Below are positions 22,877 to 31,134 of a stretch of DNA of 43,608 bases, piece after piece. Position 1 is the first letter of the stretch, and the number at the start of each line of letters is the position of its first letter. This stretch comes from UBA6109 sp035366835 (GTDB lineage: Bacteria; Desulfobacterota; Syntrophia; Syntrophales; UBA6109), in the NCBI GenBank assembly GCA_035366835.1, contig DAOSIS010000027.1:1-43608 (forward strand), given 5' to 3'. Below the pieces are notes generated by a model that had not been told where the DNA came from, made no database searches, and was given only the letters and a program-made list of their open reading frames with translations. The position numbers and the translations under genes were made by a program.

Positions 22877-24947
22877 AGCGGCCAGGGGGACGGATCCGCA
22901 GTCCTTCTTCAATCTCTACCGCCACGGATTCGTGCGGACGGCCGTCTGCGTCCCCGAAGTCCGCGTCGCCGATCCGCGCTTCAATGCGCAGGCGACGATC
23001 CGCCTGGCAAAAGCCGCGGCAAAGCGAAAAGCCGTCCTCGCCGTGTTTCCGGAGCTCGGCATCTCCGCGTACTCGAACGAGGACCTCTTCCACCAGGAGG
23101 CCCTGCTGGCATCCGTCCGGGAGGCCCTGGAGAAGGTGGCGCGTGAGACGGCCAGCCTGAATCTCATCCTCGTCGTCGGGGCGCCCCTCCGTTCCGGATG
23201 CCGCCTCTTCAACTGCGGCGTCGTCCTGTATCAGGGGGAGGTGCTCGGGGTTGCGGTCAAGTCCTATCTGCCGAACTACAGGGAATTCTACGAGGGAAGG
23301 CAGTTCAGCCCGGCCGAGGAGGCGGTTGAAAAAACCATTTCCCTCTGCGGGCGGGAGGACATTCCCTTCGGCGCCGATCTCATCTTCCAGGTCGACAATA
23401 TCCCGAACCTTTCCTTTTTCATCGAGTTGTGCGAGGACGTCTGGGTGCCCGTGCCGCCTTCGTGCTTTGCGGCGATGGCGGGCGCCACGGTCATCGGCAA
23501 TCTCTCCGCGTCGAACGTCACGATCGGGAAAGAGGAGTACCGCCACAGCCTTTCAGCCAACCAGTCGGCGCGCTGTATCGCCGCGTACCTCTATGCCGCC
23601 TCCGGACCCGGGGAATCGACGACGGATCTCGCCTGGGACGGCCACGCCATGATCTACGAAAACGGGAATCTGCTGGCCAGATCGGAGCGCTTCTGCGGCG
23701 AGCCGCAGATTGTCCTGGCCGACATCGATCTCGACCGGCTTGCCCAGGACCGCATGCGCCAGACGAGTTTCGGCCAGAACGGTCGGACCCATCTCGACAG
23801 GGTCCGCGCCTTCCGGAGGATCTCGTTTCCGGTCGCGCCCTTCGCGGGCAGGAATCTCCTCGCCCGTGAGATCGCCCGTTTCCCCTACATCCCGGCCGAT
23901 CCCGCCAAGCGCGACCAGCGCTGCTTCGAGGCCTACAACATCCAGGTGCAGGGGCTGTCTCAGCGGCTCCGGGCCTCCAAGTGCAAGAAAATCGTGATCG
24001 GCGTCTCCGGGGGGCTCGATTCCACGCACGCCCTGCTCGTGGCCGCCCGTACGATGGATCTCCTGAAGCTGCCGCGCAGGAACGTCCTCGCCTACACGAT
24101 GCCCGGTTTCGCCACTTCCGAGAGGACCTACGCCAACGCGAAGAAACTGATGGCCGCCCTCGGGGTGGAAGCGAACGAAATCGACATCCGGCCGAGCTGC
24201 CTCCAGATGTTCAGGGACATCGGCCATCCCTTTGCCTCCGGGAAGAAGGTCTACGATGTGACGTTCGAAAACATCCAGGCCGGGGAGAGGACCTCCCATC
24301 TTTTCCGCCTGGCAAACCTGCGGGGCGGGTTCGTCCTCGGGACGGGCGATCTGAGCGAACTGGCGCTGGGATGGTGCACCTACGGCGTCGGAGACCACAT
24401 GTCCCACTACAACGTGAACTCAAGCGTCCCGAAGACCCTCATCCGCCACCTCATCCGCTGGGTGGCGCGCACGAACCTCTTCACGGCGGCGATTTCACGG
24501 ATTCTCGAAGACATCCTGGATACCGAGATCAGCCCGGAGTTGATCCCCGGCACGGCAAGAACGGGCCCCTCTCAGAAGACGGAGGACGTCATCGGCCCTT
24601 ACGAGCTGCAGGACTTCCACAATTTCTACACGACGCGCTACGGCTATCGGCCGACGAAAATCGCCTTCCTCGCCTACTGCGCGTGGAGAGACAAGACGGT
24701 GGGCGCCTGGCCGGACGTGCCCGAGAATCGGCGGAACGCCCACTCGATCGGCGAGATCAAACACTGGCTCCTCGTCTACCTGTTCCGCTTCTTCGAGATC
24801 AGCCAGTACAAACGAAGCTGCGTTCCCAACGGCCCCAAGGTGGGCTCCGGCGGTTCTCTCTCCCCGCGCGGCGATTACCGCGCGCCCAGCGACAGCGAGG
24901 CGACGGCATGGCTGGACGAGGCAGCGCAGATCCCGGATCGAGAGTAG
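22854..24947 (+). CDS. nadE: Glutamine-dependent NAD+ synthetase
   Basis: A 697-residue two-domain enzyme that makes NAD+ from deamido-NAD+, ATP and glutamine. The N-terminal nitrilase-type amidase has its triad in FPELGISAYSNEDLF (Glu about 67), KSYLPNYREFYEGR (Lys) and FIELCEDVW (Cys). The C-terminal ATP-pyrophosphatase domain has the P-loop IGVSGGLDSTHALL and later GTGDLSELALGW. Length and YRHGFVR N terminus match the long Mycobacterium tuberculosis-type NadE. The start at 22854 lies inside folE2 in another frame; the open frame begins slightly earlier but the upstream residues are low-complexity. Its presence in a queD-folE2 operon is unusual. Confidence 0.94.
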   Translation: MPTSKKSKAARGTDPQSFFNLYRHGFVRTAVCVPEVRVADPRFNAQATIRLAKAAAKRKAVLAVFPELGISAYSNEDLFHQEALLASVREALEKVARETASLNLILVVGAPLRSGCRLFNCGVVLYQGEVLGVAVKSYLPNYREFYEGRQFSPAEEAVEKTISLCGREDIPFGADLIFQVDNIPNLSFFIELCEDVWVPVPPSCFAAMAGATVIGNLSASNVTIGKEEYRHSLSANQSARCIAAYLYAASGPGESTTDLAWDGHAMIYENGNLLARSERFCGEPQIVLADIDLDRLAQDRMRQTSFGQNGRTHLDRVRAFRRISFPVAPFAGRNLLAREIARFPYIPADPAKRDQRCFEAYNIQVQGLSQRLRASKCKKIVIGVSGGLDSTHALLVAARTMDLLKLPRRNVLAYTMPGFATSERTYANAKKLMAALGVEANEIDIRPSCLQMFRDIGHPFASGKKVYDVTFENIQAGERTSHLFRLANLRGGFVLGTGDLSELALGWCTYGVGDHMSHYNVNSSVPKTLIRHLIRWVARTNLFTAAISRILEDILDTEISPELIPGTARTGPSQKTEDVIGPYELQDFHNFYTTRYGYRPTKIAFLAYCAWRDKTVGAWPDVPENRRNAHSIGEIKHWLLVYLFRFFEISQYKRSCVPNGPKVGSGGSLSPRGDYRAPSDSEATAWLDEAAQIPDRE

Positions 24948-25083
24948 GGGCCGTGAAAATCTCCCTCCCTCGGGCCGCTGGATCTTTTTCGACCCTGCCG
25001 CCTCGCGCTGCGAAGGCGGCGGGCCCTGAGAAATCTCCGAAGCGTCCCTGCGGACAGGAGATTCTTACGTTCCGGGGGTGGTG

Positions 25084-25439
25084 ATGAAGAGAGAATCGTA
25101 CAAGGATTTCGACGCGACGGAGCTGTTCTGCCCGCGCTGCCGGCGGGCGGTTCCCGTGCGAAAGAGACTGCTCCTTATCCTGGCCGAGGGGGAAAAATAC
25201 GACTACACCTGCGTCTTCTGCGGAACATCGGTCGGAGACAAGCTGGTCACCAACCNNNNNNNNNNNNNNNNNNNNNNNNNNNNNNNNNNNNNNNNNNNNN
25301 NNNNNNNNNNNNNNNNNNNNNNNNNNNNNNNNNNNNNNNNNNNNNNNNNNNNNNNGACTACACCTGCGTCTTCTGCGGAACATCGGTCGGAGACAAGCTG
25401 GTCACCAACCAGGACGCCTCGAAAATCCTGATCCCCTGA
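25084..25439 (+). CDS. Small zinc-ribbon protein, interrupted by an assembly gap
   Basis: As printed the frame is broken by 100 N. The 55 bases before the gap (25201-25255) are repeated exactly after it (25356-25410). If the duplicate and the N are removed, the frame closes as 66 residues ending TNQDASKILIP. It contains two CxxC pairs, CPRC (about residue 16) and CVFC (about residue 43), so it is a one-finger zinc ribbon. The ATG at 25084 follows GGGGGTGG; two GTG codons just upstream are alternatives. The function is unknown. It follows nadE by about 135 bases on the same strand. Confidence 0.7.
25256..25355. other. Scaffold gap of 100 N, probably artefactual
   Basis: Exactly 100 N flanked by identical 55-base sequences. 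A 55-base end overlap is what two contigs sharing one k-mer of a k=55 assembly graph would show, so the true gap length is probably minus 55. See the zinc-ribbon gene. Confidence 0.9.
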
Positions 25440-25475
25440 GAAAGCATCCTCAACAGCCGTTCCGATTTATCTCAG

Positions 25476-25603
25476 AGTCTGTTCAAGAATATCCGGATGC
25501 AAGGCCTCCGAAATCCTGAGGAGTGAGGCGTACCGGGATGTACGCCGCAACGACGAAGGATGAGGGAACGCAGCAGACGGGCATTCTTCAACAGCCGCTC
25601 AGG
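25476..25603. repeat. Dispersed intergenic repeat with inverted termini
   Basis: The ends are inverted copies: left CTGTTCAAGAATATCCG and right CGGGCATTCTTCAACAG. Between them lies a conserved-looking core (AAATCCTGAGGAGTGAGGCG, then ACGACGAAGGATGAGGG) that I recognise as a frequent non-coding repeat in deltaproteobacterial assemblies. It has no coding capacity of its own. The right end runs into the stop codon of the HNH gene. A short half-copy of the terminus is present near 1150-1170. Confidence 0.75.
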
Positions 25604-26060
25604 ACTTCCCGCCTTTTTCGAGCGCTGCCTTCAGCTTGTCCCCCAAGCTTCCCAGGCCACCCTGTTTCTTCCTTTCCCCGTAAGCGACGCCGTAATCGCG
25701 TGAGCCGTCGGCCCCTTTCAGATAGTCGCCCAGCAGTTCCCGGCTGTGGGCGTCCTCGTGGCAGTAGACGCAGAGATTTTCCCAGTTGCTTCCGTCGGAG
25801 GGATTGTTGTGATGGTTGCCGTCTTTGTGATGCACCGTGAGCAGGCGCCGGTTTTCCCCTTCGAAGGATCGCCCGCAGCGCGCGCAGACGAGTCCGTGGA
25901 TGGCAAGGGACCGCTCACGGTAATCCTCTCCGGGCGGCTTCTCCTGCGCCTTCTTCAGGTCGCGGACCACCTCTTCGGGGGACCGCGACGGGGACATTCC
26001 GTCGCCGGTGGATCTGGACCGGACCCGCCCCCACTTGCTTCCGTAAGTGACCTTCGTCAT
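25599..26060 (-). CDS. yajD: HNH nuclease family protein (YajD-like)
   Basis: A 153-residue protein with one HNH domain at about residues 58-107: zinc pair CARC, then LLTVHHKDGNHHNN with the catalytic histidines, then NWENLCVYCHEDAHSR with the second CxxC. This layout is that of E. coli YajD, of unknown physiological role and about 40 residues shorter. The C-terminal tail here is basic and Gly/Lys-rich (KKQGGLGSLGDKLKAALEKG). The start at 26060 has no convincing ribosome-binding site. The gene end abuts a dispersed repeat. Confidence 0.87.
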   Translation of the reverse strand: MTKVTYGSKWGRVRSRSTGDGMSPSRSPEEVVRDLKKAQEKPPGEDYRERSLAIHGLVCARCGRSFEGENRRLLTVHHKDGNHHNNPSDGSNWENLCVYCHEDAHSRELLGDYLKGADGSRDYGVAYGERKKQGGLGSLGDKLKAALEKGGKS

Positions 26061-26151
26061 TTTTCGTATCGAATCGAATCAGCGGCAAAGACATCCCGCC
26101 GCGTCCCTGCCGCGGGAGATCCGAACGCCGCAGAACGGACCTCTCCGAATC

Positions 26152-26181
26152 TGAAGATTCTCCGGAGTCGCTCCGGAGAGA
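26152..26181. repeat. Hairpin-B fragment of the two-hairpin repeat (copy 3, partial)
   Basis: GAAGATTCTCCGGAG-TC-GCTCCGGAGAGA repeats hairpin B of the element at 7911-8033 with a changed loop and one shortened arm; hairpin A and linker are absent. It lies in the gap between the HNH gene and the DUF948-like gene on the minus strand. Confidence 0.7.
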
Positions 26182-26220
26182 CATGACCTCTCAGCGCGCG
26201 GAACGGCCTCTTCTCCGTCC

Positions 26221-26616
26221 TCAGCCCCTGAAACGGTAGGCCTCCAGGAAGGCCCGGATGCCCTTTTGCAGGGCGGCAAAGTCCCTCAGCCTCTTCCAGA
26301 GGGGAAGGCGAACCCCTTCCTGGACAATATGCTCAAAATCCTCGGAGAGATCGGAAAGTGTCCGCTGCACCCTTCGAACCGGCTGCGCAAGCTCTTCCAT
26401 CTCCCGGTTCACCGTTTCCGCCGTTCGTCTCCACGAGGAGGCGATTTCCTGGACGTCGGCCAGGATCCCGGGAAGGTTTTCGTTGAGGGTCTGGAGCGCC
26501 GCCGCGATGCTCCTTGCGGCCCGCCAGCTCTCGAGCAGGAAGGGCACGCAGCACGCAGCGAGGATCAGGATCGCGACGCTGGCGAGAAATGCGCTGATGT
26601 GTAATAGAAATTCCAC
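26221..26616 (-). CDS. DUF948-like membrane-anchored coiled protein
   Basis: A 131-residue protein with an N-terminal membrane span (about residues 5-27: ISAFLASVAILILAACCVPF) followed by a helical, heptad-like segment (LQTLNENLPGILADVQEIAS and onward). This is the layout of DUF948 proteins, small envelope proteins of unknown function often found beside YtxH-domain proteins. GTG start at 26616 with AGGGGGAA upstream. The YtxH gene precedes it by 31 bases on the same strand, so they are probably cotranscribed. Confidence 0.75.
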   Translation of the reverse strand: MEFLLHISAFLASVAILILAACCVPFLLESWRAARSIAAALQTLNENLPGILADVQEIASSWRRTAETVNREMEELAQPVRRVQRTLSDLSEDFEHIVQEGVRLPLWKRLRDFAALQKGIRAFLEAYRFRG

Positions 26617-26647
26617 AATCGTTCCCCCTTGCCAAAGGGATTACCGT

Positions 26648-26995
26648 TCAGGTCGTCTTTGCCTTCTCTTCCTTGTATGCCTCCACGCCGGCATCGAGGG
26701 CCCTCTTGAGGCGGCCCTTCTGGTCCTGAAGCGCCTCCTTCCCCTTGCCGGCAAGCTCGCCGGCCTTTTCCTCCGCTTCCTCAACCTTCTCCCGGGCGGC
26801 CTCGTAAGCCCTCTTGCTGGCCTGCACAGCGCGCTCGTATTCCTCCTTGGCCTTGTCCATGAGCTCTTCGGTCTTCCGGGTGATGTCTTCCCGGGTTTCC
26901 TTGCCGCTCTTGGGTGCGTACAAGACGCCCACCGCGACGCCGATGAGGCCGCCGATCAGGAGACCCTTCATGAAATCAAATTGACGATCCGACAT
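26648..26995 (-). CDS. YtxH-domain protein
   Basis: A 115-residue protein. It begins with a hydrophobic glycine-rich span (GLLIGGLIGVAVGVLYAP) running into KSGKETREDI, the YtxH signature, then a long charged alpha-helix rich in Lys, Glu and Ala. Such proteins are general-stress or envelope-associated, biochemical role unknown. The start is the ATG at 26995 just after AAAGGAGGG; an open frame upstream to 27130 has no support. Confidence 0.85.
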   Translation of the reverse strand: MSDRQFDFMKGLLIGGLIGVAVGVLYAPKSGKETREDITRKTEELMDKAKEEYERAVQASKRAYEAAREKVEEAEEKAGELAGKGKEALQDQKGRLKRALDAGVEAYKEEKAKTT

Positions 26996-27155
26996 AAGAT
27001 GCCCTCCTTTCAGGTTCTGACCGGATGGCGGCGAGCGCCTTCCGGATTCCGTTTCTCCCGCCGCCTGGCCTTCTTCAATGCAACGGCCCGGGAAAGACCT
27101 TGAAATTGAATGTAACCGATCGACGGGCATTTTTCAACGAAAAGGAGCCGGCGCA

Positions 27156-27200
27156 GAAAAAAAACGGCCGGGCCTTTCCCGGGGAAAGGTCCGGCCGTTC
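27156..27200 (-). terminator. Rho-independent terminator after the lipoprotein gene
   Basis: Minus-strand AACGGCCGGACCTTTCC / GGAAAGGCCCGGCCGTT with a tight CCGG loop, then eight T. It ends the lipoprotein transcript 20 bases past its stop. Confidence 0.93.
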
Positions 27201-27220
27201 GAAAAGCGAGCCAGAAATCG

Positions 27221-27436
27221 TTACTTGGCCGCGGGCGCCGCAGGCGCGGGCGCTGCCGGGGCTGCGGGAGCCGCAGGCGCCGCCTCGGTCGTTCCTGCCG
27301 CAGGCGCGGGCGCGGGAGCCTCAGTCTTCGCGGGTTCTGCCGGCTTCTGCTCTTCCGCCTTCTTGCATCCGACGACTGCAAAAGAGAACGTCACCAAAAC
27401 GAGCAAGGAAAGGATAATAGCCGTTACTTTCTTCAC
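27221..27436 (-). CDS. Small Ala/Pro-rich lipoprotein
   Basis: A 71-residue protein with a lipoprotein signal peptide: KK, hydrophobic LSLLVLVTFSFA, lipobox VVGC with Cys at about residue 24. The mature part has a short charged stretch and then a low-complexity tail of Ala and Pro repeats (PAAPAAPAAPAPAAPAA), likely extended in the periplasm. GTG start at 27436 with a near-perfect AAAGGAGGTGA upstream suggests strong translation. Followed by a strong terminator. Function unknown; abundant small lipoproteins of this type can be cell-wall spacers. Confidence 0.85.
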   Translation of the reverse strand: MKKVTAIILSLLVLVTFSFAVVGCKKAEEQKPAEPAKTEAPAPAPAAGTTEAAPAAPAAPAAPAPAAPAAK

Positions 27437-27459
27437 CGCAAGTCACCTCCTTTCAAAGA

Positions 27460-27508
27460 TTTGCCCCCGCCTCGGGGGATGTCTCCCGATGTGGGAAGCG
27501 GGGGCAAA
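27460..27508. promoter_or_regulatory. Branched hairpin in the lipoprotein leader
   Basis: TTTGCCCCCGC pairs perfectly with GCGGGGGCAAA 27 bases later, enclosing a second small stem CGGGGG/CTCCCG. On the minus strand it would sit in the lipoprotein mRNA just upstream of its ribosome-binding site. On the plus strand a T run follows only after nine further bases, so it is a poor plus-strand terminator. Confidence 0.5.
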
Positions 27509-27527
27509 AATACGCCTTTTTTTCGCC

Positions 27528-27556
27528 TTGTCAAGAGATATTTATCGGGTTATAAG
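27528..27556 (+). promoter_or_regulatory. Sigma-70 promoter of the hydantoinase-HDAC unit
   Basis: TTGTCA (27528-27533), 17-base spacer, TATAAG (27551-27556): five of six matches in each box. Transcription would start near 27563, 18 bases before the ATG at 27581. Confidence 0.72.
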
Positions 27557-27580
27557 GCGCTCGGAAAGTCGAGGCAATTG

Positions 27581-29266
27581 ATGATCCTGGGCATCGATGT
27601 CGGCGGTACGCACACGGACGCCGTCCTTCTCGAAGACTTCCGTCTCAAGCGCAAGGTCAAGGTCCAGACCGAAGAGAACCTTCTTGCCCCCCTCCTGAAA
27701 GCCACGGCCGAACTCTTTCGCGGCGAGGACCCGAAGAAACTCAAGCGCGTGGTCCTCAGCACCACCATGTCGACCAATGCCATCGTGCAGCGGAAGATCG
27801 AACGGGTGGGGATGCTCCTCATTCCAGGCCCGGGGCTCGCCCCGGGCCTGCTGCCGGCGCTGCCCGACACCCATGTTCTGACGGGTTACCTCAACCACCG
27901 GGGCATCGAAATCGCGGCCGTCGACCCTCTACAGCTCGAAGGCCTCAAGGACCTCCTCCGCCGGGAGGAGATCCGCCACCTCGGCATCGTGGGAAAGTTC
28001 TGCACCCGCAATCCCCGGCAGGAACTGGCCGTGTTCGAAATGATGAAGGATGCCGCGGACCATGCCTCCGTCGGACACCGCCTCTCCGGCCATCTCAACT
28101 TTCCCCGGCGCGTCTCGACGACCTACCTGAACGCCGCCGTCTGGAAGATCTACCGGCGCTTCGTGGAACAGGCTCTCGCCTTCGTCCATGAAAGAGGGCT
28201 GAACGTACCGATTTACATCCTGAAGGCGGACGGCGGAACCATTGAAATCCGTCAATCCGCCGAATACCCCGTGCAGACCATCCTCTCCGGCCCGGCGGCG
28301 AGCATCATGGGAATTCTTCATGCTACGAACGGCAGGGAGGATGCCATTGCCCTCGACATCGGAGGCACGACGACGGACATCGCCGTCTTCGCCGACGGCG
28401 TTCCCCTCCTGGAGGCCTTCGGCGTCACCATCGAAGGACACAGGACCCTCATCCGCGGCCTCCGCACGAAATCGATCGGCGTCGGCGGAGACAGCGCCGT
28501 GCGATACGGGGACGGCGGACTTCAGATCGGCCCTGTCCGCGCGGGTCCTGCTGCGGCCCTGGGCGGCCCCTGTGCGACCCCCACGGATGCCATGATCGTT
28601 CTGAACCTCGCTTCGCTCGGCAACCGCGGGAAGGCCGAGGCGGCCATGCAATCTCTCGCCGATGACATGGGAACCACCCGTCTTCAGGCTGCACAGGCCG
28701 TCTTCGAGGAGACGTGCCGGAAGATCGCGGCCAGCGTGCAGGATGAGATTGCGGCGATCAACAACAAGCCCGTCTACACGATCCACGAGATGCTGCAGGG
28801 CAAGAGGCTGGCTCCGGAGAGGCTGTTCGTCGTCGGCGGCCCCGCCCCGGCGGTCGCCCCCGCCCTCGGCCGGCTCCTCGGCTGCACGGCCGTGGTGCCC
28901 GACAACGCCGAAGTCGCCAACGCCGTCGGCGCCGCCCTCGCGCGGACGACGGCGGAGCTGACCGTGCATGCCGACACCGAACGCCGATCCCTGAGCATCG
29001 TGGAGGAGGGAATCGTGATCGACATCCCCCCGCAGTTTTCGCGGGACGATGCCGTGCGGATCGGCAGCGAGAAGCTCCGCGAAAAGGCACTCCGCATGGG
29101 GGCAACCGGGGAAGACCTGGAGATCGAGGTTATCGAAGACCAGTCCTTCAACATGATCCGGGAATACAGCACCACGGGAAGAAACATCCGCGTCAAGCTC
29201 CAGGTCAAACCCGGGTTCGTCAGCGGCCGGGTGGAAGGGACCGAACATGGACAAGAGGAAGCGTAG
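27581..29266 (+). CDS. hyuA: Hydantoinase/oxoprolinase family protein (HyuA-like)
   Basis: A 561-residue member of the ATP-dependent N-methylhydantoinase A/5-oxoprolinase family. The N-terminal part begins LGIDVGGTHTDAVLLEDFRLK; the second ATPase-fold part has ALDIGGTTTDIAVF and RTKSIGVGGDS. These are the actin-like nucleotide-binding loops of the family, which couples ATP hydrolysis to opening of a cyclic amide. It is shorter than the ~700-residue HyuA of known hydantoinases and no HyuB partner is adjacent, so the substrate is open. Start ATG at 27581 with GAGG nine bases upstream. The end overlaps the HDAC-family gene by 20 bases, so the two are probably cotranslated and may act on the same amide or acyl compound. 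Confidence 0.87.
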   Translation: MILGIDVGGTHTDAVLLEDFRLKRKVKVQTEENLLAPLLKATAELFRGEDPKKLKRVVLSTTMSTNAIVQRKIERVGMLLIPGPGLAPGLLPALPDTHVLTGYLNHRGIEIAAVDPLQLEGLKDLLRREEIRHLGIVGKFCTRNPRQELAVFEMMKDAADHASVGHRLSGHLNFPRRVSTTYLNAAVWKIYRRFVEQALAFVHERGLNVPIYILKADGGTIEIRQSAEYPVQTILSGPAASIMGILHATNGREDAIALDIGGTTTDIAVFADGVPLLEAFGVTIEGHRTLIRGLRTKSIGVGGDSAVRYGDGGLQIGPVRAGPAAALGGPCATPTDAMIVLNLASLGNRGKAEAAMQSLADDMGTTRLQAAQAVFEETCRKIAASVQDEIAAINNKPVYTIHEMLQGKRLAPERLFVVGGPAPAVAPALGRLLGCTAVVPDNAEVANAVGAALARTTAELTVHADTERRSLSIVEEGIVIDIPPQFSRDDAVRIGSEKLREKALRMGATGEDLEIEVIEDQSFNMIREYSTTGRNIRVKLQVKPGFVSGRVEGTEHGQEEA

Positions 29267-30560
29267 AACCGGCCTCGTTTTTTTCCCCGCCTTCGACTGG
29301 GCCATATCGCCCTCGCACCCCGAGCGTGAAGAGCGGCTGCTCTATACGCAGGATCAGGTGTTCGAAGAGGGCCTCCTCGACTTCGACAACATCATCGAGT
29401 ACAAGCCGGGACTCGCGACCTGCGCCCAGATCGACCGCGCCCACATCTGCGTCCCCGATGCCGCCGGCGTCGTCACGGAGTCGCACCTGATCTCCGCCGG
29501 CGGGGCGATCACGGCGGCGGACAAGGTGATGAAGAAGGAAGTCGACAACGCCTTCGCGCTGGTGCGGCCGCCCGGACACCACGCGATGCTCGTCGTGCAC
29601 GGGGCCCGCGGCTTCTGCAACGTCAACATCGAGGCGATCATGATCGAGCACATCCGGACGCAGTACGGCGTCCGGAAGATCGCCGTCATCGACACGGACT
29701 GCCACCACGGCGACGGGACGCAGGACATTTACTGGAACGATCCGGACACCCTCTGCATCTCCATCCACCAGGACGGCCGCACGCTCTATCCGGGCACCGG
29801 ATTCCGCGACGAGTTCGGCGGCCCCAACGCGCTGGGGGCGACGCTCAACGTTCCCCTTCCGCCCCGGACCTCCGACGAGGGATTCCTCTATGTGCTGGAC
29901 AACGTCATTCTCCCGATCCTCGGCGAGTTTCAGCCGGAAATCGTGATCAACTCGGCGGGACAGGACAATCACTACACCGATCCCATCACGAACATGCGGT
30001 TCAGCGCCCAGGGCTACGCCCTGCTCAACGAAAAGCTCGCCCCGGACATCGCCGTTCTGGAGGGAGGCTACTCCATCGAAAAGGCGCTTCCCTATGTAAA
30101 CGTGGGCATCATTCTGGCCATGGCGGGCCTCGATTACAGCGCCGTTCGCGAACCCGATTACGACCCCCCGTCGCTGCGGCAATCCGACCAGATCCGGCGG
30201 GAGATCGAAGCGGAGTCCCAGGCCGTTCTGGAACTCTGGCAGCGGCGGGAGGAGCTGAAGGACAAGGTCGCCGGCGATGCCCGTTACGTGAAGCGCAAGA
30301 AGCAGATCTACTACGATACGGACGGGATCCGTGAATACCAGGAGGAGACGGTGCGGATCTGCAGCGACTGCGGCGGGCTCGTGATGATCGATTCCATCGC
30401 CGACACGGGCAATCGCATCTATGCCGTGATCCTCCCGCGCCGCGTCTGCCGGGTATGCCGGGAAAACGGCGAGGGCATTTACGAGCGCATCCAGAAGGGG
30501 CAGTACCGGCACATCTATTTCCAGGACAAAGACAACGACGTCTTCCGGGTCAGACCCTAG
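29247..30560 (+). CDS. Histone-deacetylase-superfamily hydrolase with C-terminal zinc ribbon
   Basis: A 437-residue protein. Residues about 1-320 form an arginase/HDAC fold: RPPGHHA (about 107), the metal site DTDCHHGDGTQ (about 149), SAGQDNHYTDP (about 235) and LEGGYS (about 271). Active-site His pair and Asp ligands are present, so it should be a zinc-dependent deacetylase of acyl-lysine, acetylpolyamine or a related small amide. The tyrosine of GGY is present. The last ~75 residues carry two CxxC pairs (CSDC near 371 and CRVC near 401), a zinc ribbon not found in AcuC-type or acetylpolyamine amidohydrolases that I know. It overlaps the hydantoinase gene by 20 bases and is followed by the CMD gene after 28 bases. 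Confidence 0.88.
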   Translation: MDKRKRRTGLVFFPAFDWAISPSHPEREERLLYTQDQVFEEGLLDFDNIIEYKPGLATCAQIDRAHICVPDAAGVVTESHLISAGGAITAADKVMKKEVDNAFALVRPPGHHAMLVVHGARGFCNVNIEAIMIEHIRTQYGVRKIAVIDTDCHHGDGTQDIYWNDPDTLCISIHQDGRTLYPGTGFRDEFGGPNALGATLNVPLPPRTSDEGFLYVLDNVILPILGEFQPEIVINSAGQDNHYTDPITNMRFSAQGYALLNEKLAPDIAVLEGGYSIEKALPYVNVGIILAMAGLDYSAVREPDYDPPSLRQSDQIRREIEAESQAVLELWQRREELKDKVAGDARYVKRKKQIYYDTDGIREYQEETVRICSDCGGLVMIDSIADTGNRIYAVILPRRVCRVCRENGEGIYERIQKGQYRHIYFQDKDNDVFRVRP

Positions 30561-30588
30561 GAAGGCGCCGGCAAGAAAGGAGTTTTCC

Positions 30589-30990
30589 GTGGACGAAAAC
30601 GAGCGCAGGAAACGAACGCAGGAAACGGCTCAGCGGCTCTTCGCCGGAGGAATGAAGCTCGATCCACCATACAAGACCTGGCGCGAGTTCGACCGGGAGC
30701 TGGCCAACGATTTTTCGATGTTCATCACCGGGAACCTTTATTCCAGGACGGTGCTGACCCTTCCGGAAAGACAGATGGTCGCCTGCGCCATGCTGGCGGC
30801 GATCCGGGCCGGGGAGGAACTCCGTCTTCACGTGAACGCCGCCCTGAACGTCGGCTGTGACCGCAGGAAGCTTGCCGAGGTTTTCTTTCAGCTCGGCACC
30901 TACGCCGGCATGCCTGCCGTGAACGAGGCCCTGGCCATATACCGGGATGTCCTGAAGGAACGCGGCGAATGGCCCCTCGCGCCGGCCTGA
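30589..30990 (+). CDS. Carboxymuconolactone decarboxylase (CMD/AhpD-like) family protein
   Basis: A 133-residue all-helical protein. The core LPERQMVACAMLAAIRAGEE, LHVNAALNVGCDRRKLAEVF and YAGMPAVNEAL follows the CMD pattern of helix, H-x-x-A-L-x-x-G and P-x-x-x-x-A. The CxxC of AhpD peroxidases is absent, so it is closer to gamma-carboxymuconolactone decarboxylase-type members; substrate unknown. GTG start at 30589 preceded by AAAGGAG. Probably last gene of the unit with hyuA and the HDAC gene. Confidence 0.84.
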   Translation: MDENERRKRTQETAQRLFAGGMKLDPPYKTWREFDRELANDFSMFITGNLYSRTVLTLPERQMVACAMLAAIRAGEELRLHVNAALNVGCDRRKLAEVFFQLGTYAGMPAVNEALAIYRDVLKERGEWPLAPA

Positions 30991-31134
30991 GGCCGCGGCC
31001 CGGTTCCTTGCGGCGGCCTCTGCAGGCCGATGGCCACGACTTTCTCATTCACCCTTTCTCTCAATCCCTGCCGTCTCATTTGACATTCCCTGGACCGTCA
31101 TTAAAATGATGATTGGTTGTTGTGGAGGGGTTCT

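Noticed and set aside
25078..25431. Frame read through the N run as a 117-residue protein
   Set aside because: The part after the gap is out of frame because of the 100 N plus the 55-base duplication; merging the overlap gives a 66-residue protein.
27460..27525. Plus-strand terminator at the GCCCCCGC hairpin
   Set aside because: No plus-strand gene precedes it, and the T run is separated from the stem by nine bases. A leader structure for the minus-strand lipoprotein is more consistent.
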